Assembly (NCBI GenBank): GCA_024635885.1
Contig: JAGXIA010000072.1
Span: 1 to 15,602, forward strand
Source: Helicobacteraceae bacterium
GTDB lineage: Bacteria; Campylobacterota; Campylobacteria; Campylobacterales; Sulfurimonadaceae
Direction: 5' to 3'
Length of the DNA stretch: 15,602 bases
In this document: positions 14,813 to 15,602 of the stretch, in pieces
Position numbering within the stretch: position 1 is the stretch's first letter
Layout: each line of letters opens with the position of its first letter
Translations under genes and position numbers: made by a program
The notes under the pieces: model-generated
What the model was told of the DNA's origin: nothing
Databases searched by the model: none
The model's input: only the letters and a program-made list of their open reading frames with translations

Positions 14813-15602
14813 ATGAAGAAATGGTTACAGTTAGCTTTAATGCTTTTACCATCTTTAGCATTAGCCGAAGATGTACCTACACTAGATAGTGGTGATACTG
14901 CGTGGATGATGATGTCTGCTGCATTAGTATTGCTAATGACTCCAGCCGGACTTGCATTGTTTTACGCAGGTATGACTCGCTCTAAAAATGTACTTAATAC
15001 TTACGCAATGGTATTAATGGCATTTACAGTTGCTTTTGTTGTTTGGATTGCTGTTGGTTATTCAATAGCATTTGGTACTGCTGACTCAGCAGGTCTTCAA
15101 ACTGTTATGGGTGGATTTGGAAATATGTTCCTTGATGGAATTAAATGGACAGATTTAAGCGGAACTTATCCTACATATGTATTTGTGGTATTCCAAGGTA
15201 CATTCGCAGCTATCACTGTTGCAATTGCTAGTGGTTCTGTTATAGAAAGAATGAAATTCTCAACATGGTTAGTATTTGTAGCTATATGGGTTGCTGCTGT
15301 ATATGCACCAATTACTCACATGGTATGGGGTGGAGCAGGTGCTTACCTTTTTGATTTAGGTGCTCTTGATTTTGCAGGTGGAACGGTTGTTCATATGAAT
15401 GGTGGTCTTGCTGGTTTAGTATTAGCATACTTGGTTGGAAAACGTACAGGTTATCCAAAAGTTGCTATGAAACCAATGAGCGTTATGCTTACTGCTTTAG
15501 GTGCTGCTCTATTATGGTTTGGTTGGTATGGATTTAACGGTGGATCTGCATTTGGTGCAAATTCAATCGCTGGTTTAGCATATTTAACTACTACTCTTGC
15601 AA
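14813..15602 (+). CDS. amt: Ammonium transporter, N-terminal part
   Basis: An Amt/Rh-family channel, running off the right edge after 263 residues. A signal-like segment MKKWLQLALMLLPSLALA comes first, as in E. coli AmtB. Then several membrane helices follow. Known positions of the pore can be matched: D186 in LDFAGGTVVHMN, the pore His194 in VVHMN, W172 in THMVWGG, and F127 in FVVFQGTF. It moves ammonium into the cell when nitrogen is scarce and is usually controlled by a PII protein (glnK), which may lie beyond the window. AAAGGAA stands before the ATG. The gene diverges from gyrA across a 256-bp spacer. Confidence 0.95.
   Translation, partial: MKKWLQLALMLLPSLALAEDVPTLDSGDTAWMMMSAALVLLMTPAGLALFYAGMTRSKNVLNTYAMVLMAFTVAFVVWIAVGYSIAFGTADSAGLQTVMGGFGNMFLDGIKWTDLSGTYPTYVFVVFQGTFAAITVAIASGSVIERMKFSTWLVFVAIWVAAVYAPITHMVWGGAGAYLFDLGALDFAGGTVVHMNGGLAGLVLAYLVGKRTGYPKVAMKPMSVMLTALGAALLWFGWYGFNGGSAFGANSIAGLAYLTTTLA

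Noticed and set aside
1..15602. CRISPR arrays, IS elements and prophage genes
   Set aside because: No regularly spaced repeats, transposase or phage proteins were seen on either strand.

Overview
The window is AT-rich, tightly packed bacterial DNA that looks like a sulfur-oxidising member of the Campylobacterota, most like Sulfurimonas or a close relative. The best evidence is the minus-strand order gyrA, flgP-like, flgQ-like, flgR-like, asd, which matches the order I recall from Campylobacter jejuni. An OprD-type porin tail, a SoxH/SoxW/DsrE-like secreted gene set and hemE followed by a radical SAM gene fit the same group. No IS element, prophage or CRISPR array was seen.

Left part, plus strand (1-3564): the 3' end of an outer-membrane porin, a hairpin, then five tightly spaced genes that all encode predicted exported proteins. 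They are a SoxH-like metallo-beta-lactamase-fold hydrolase, a CxxC thioredoxin-fold protein, a DsrE-family protein, a protein with two DUF302 repeats, and a second DsrE-like protein. Gene overlaps or very short gaps suggest one operon. The families point to handling of sulfane sulfur or thiol carriers in the periplasm. That is inference, because no soxXYZAB gene is in view.

Middle (3629-6106), minus strand: a glutamine-synthetase-like amidoligase overlaps a class I glutamine amidotransferase/peptidase C26 gene, a pair that probably makes and trims an unknown amide-linked compound. Upstream lie a decayed metallophosphatase pseudogene and a tRNA-Asn(GUU) with a near-consensus sigma-70 promoter.

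Right part, minus strand (6117-14556): in transcription order gyrA, flgP-like, flgQ-like, flgR-like, asd, a YqhA-family membrane protein, hemE and a radical SAM enzyme. A near-perfect sigma-54 promoter lies across the 3' end of gyrA and would drive the flagellar genes, whose last member encodes a sigma-54 activator. A perfect 15-bp hairpin lies between hemE and the radical SAM gene, and 13 bases of its arm recur inside that gene's 3' end.

Right edge: a 256-bp divergent region with a compound hairpin and a tandem 10-bp repeat separates gyrA from an ammonium transporter gene, which runs off the window.
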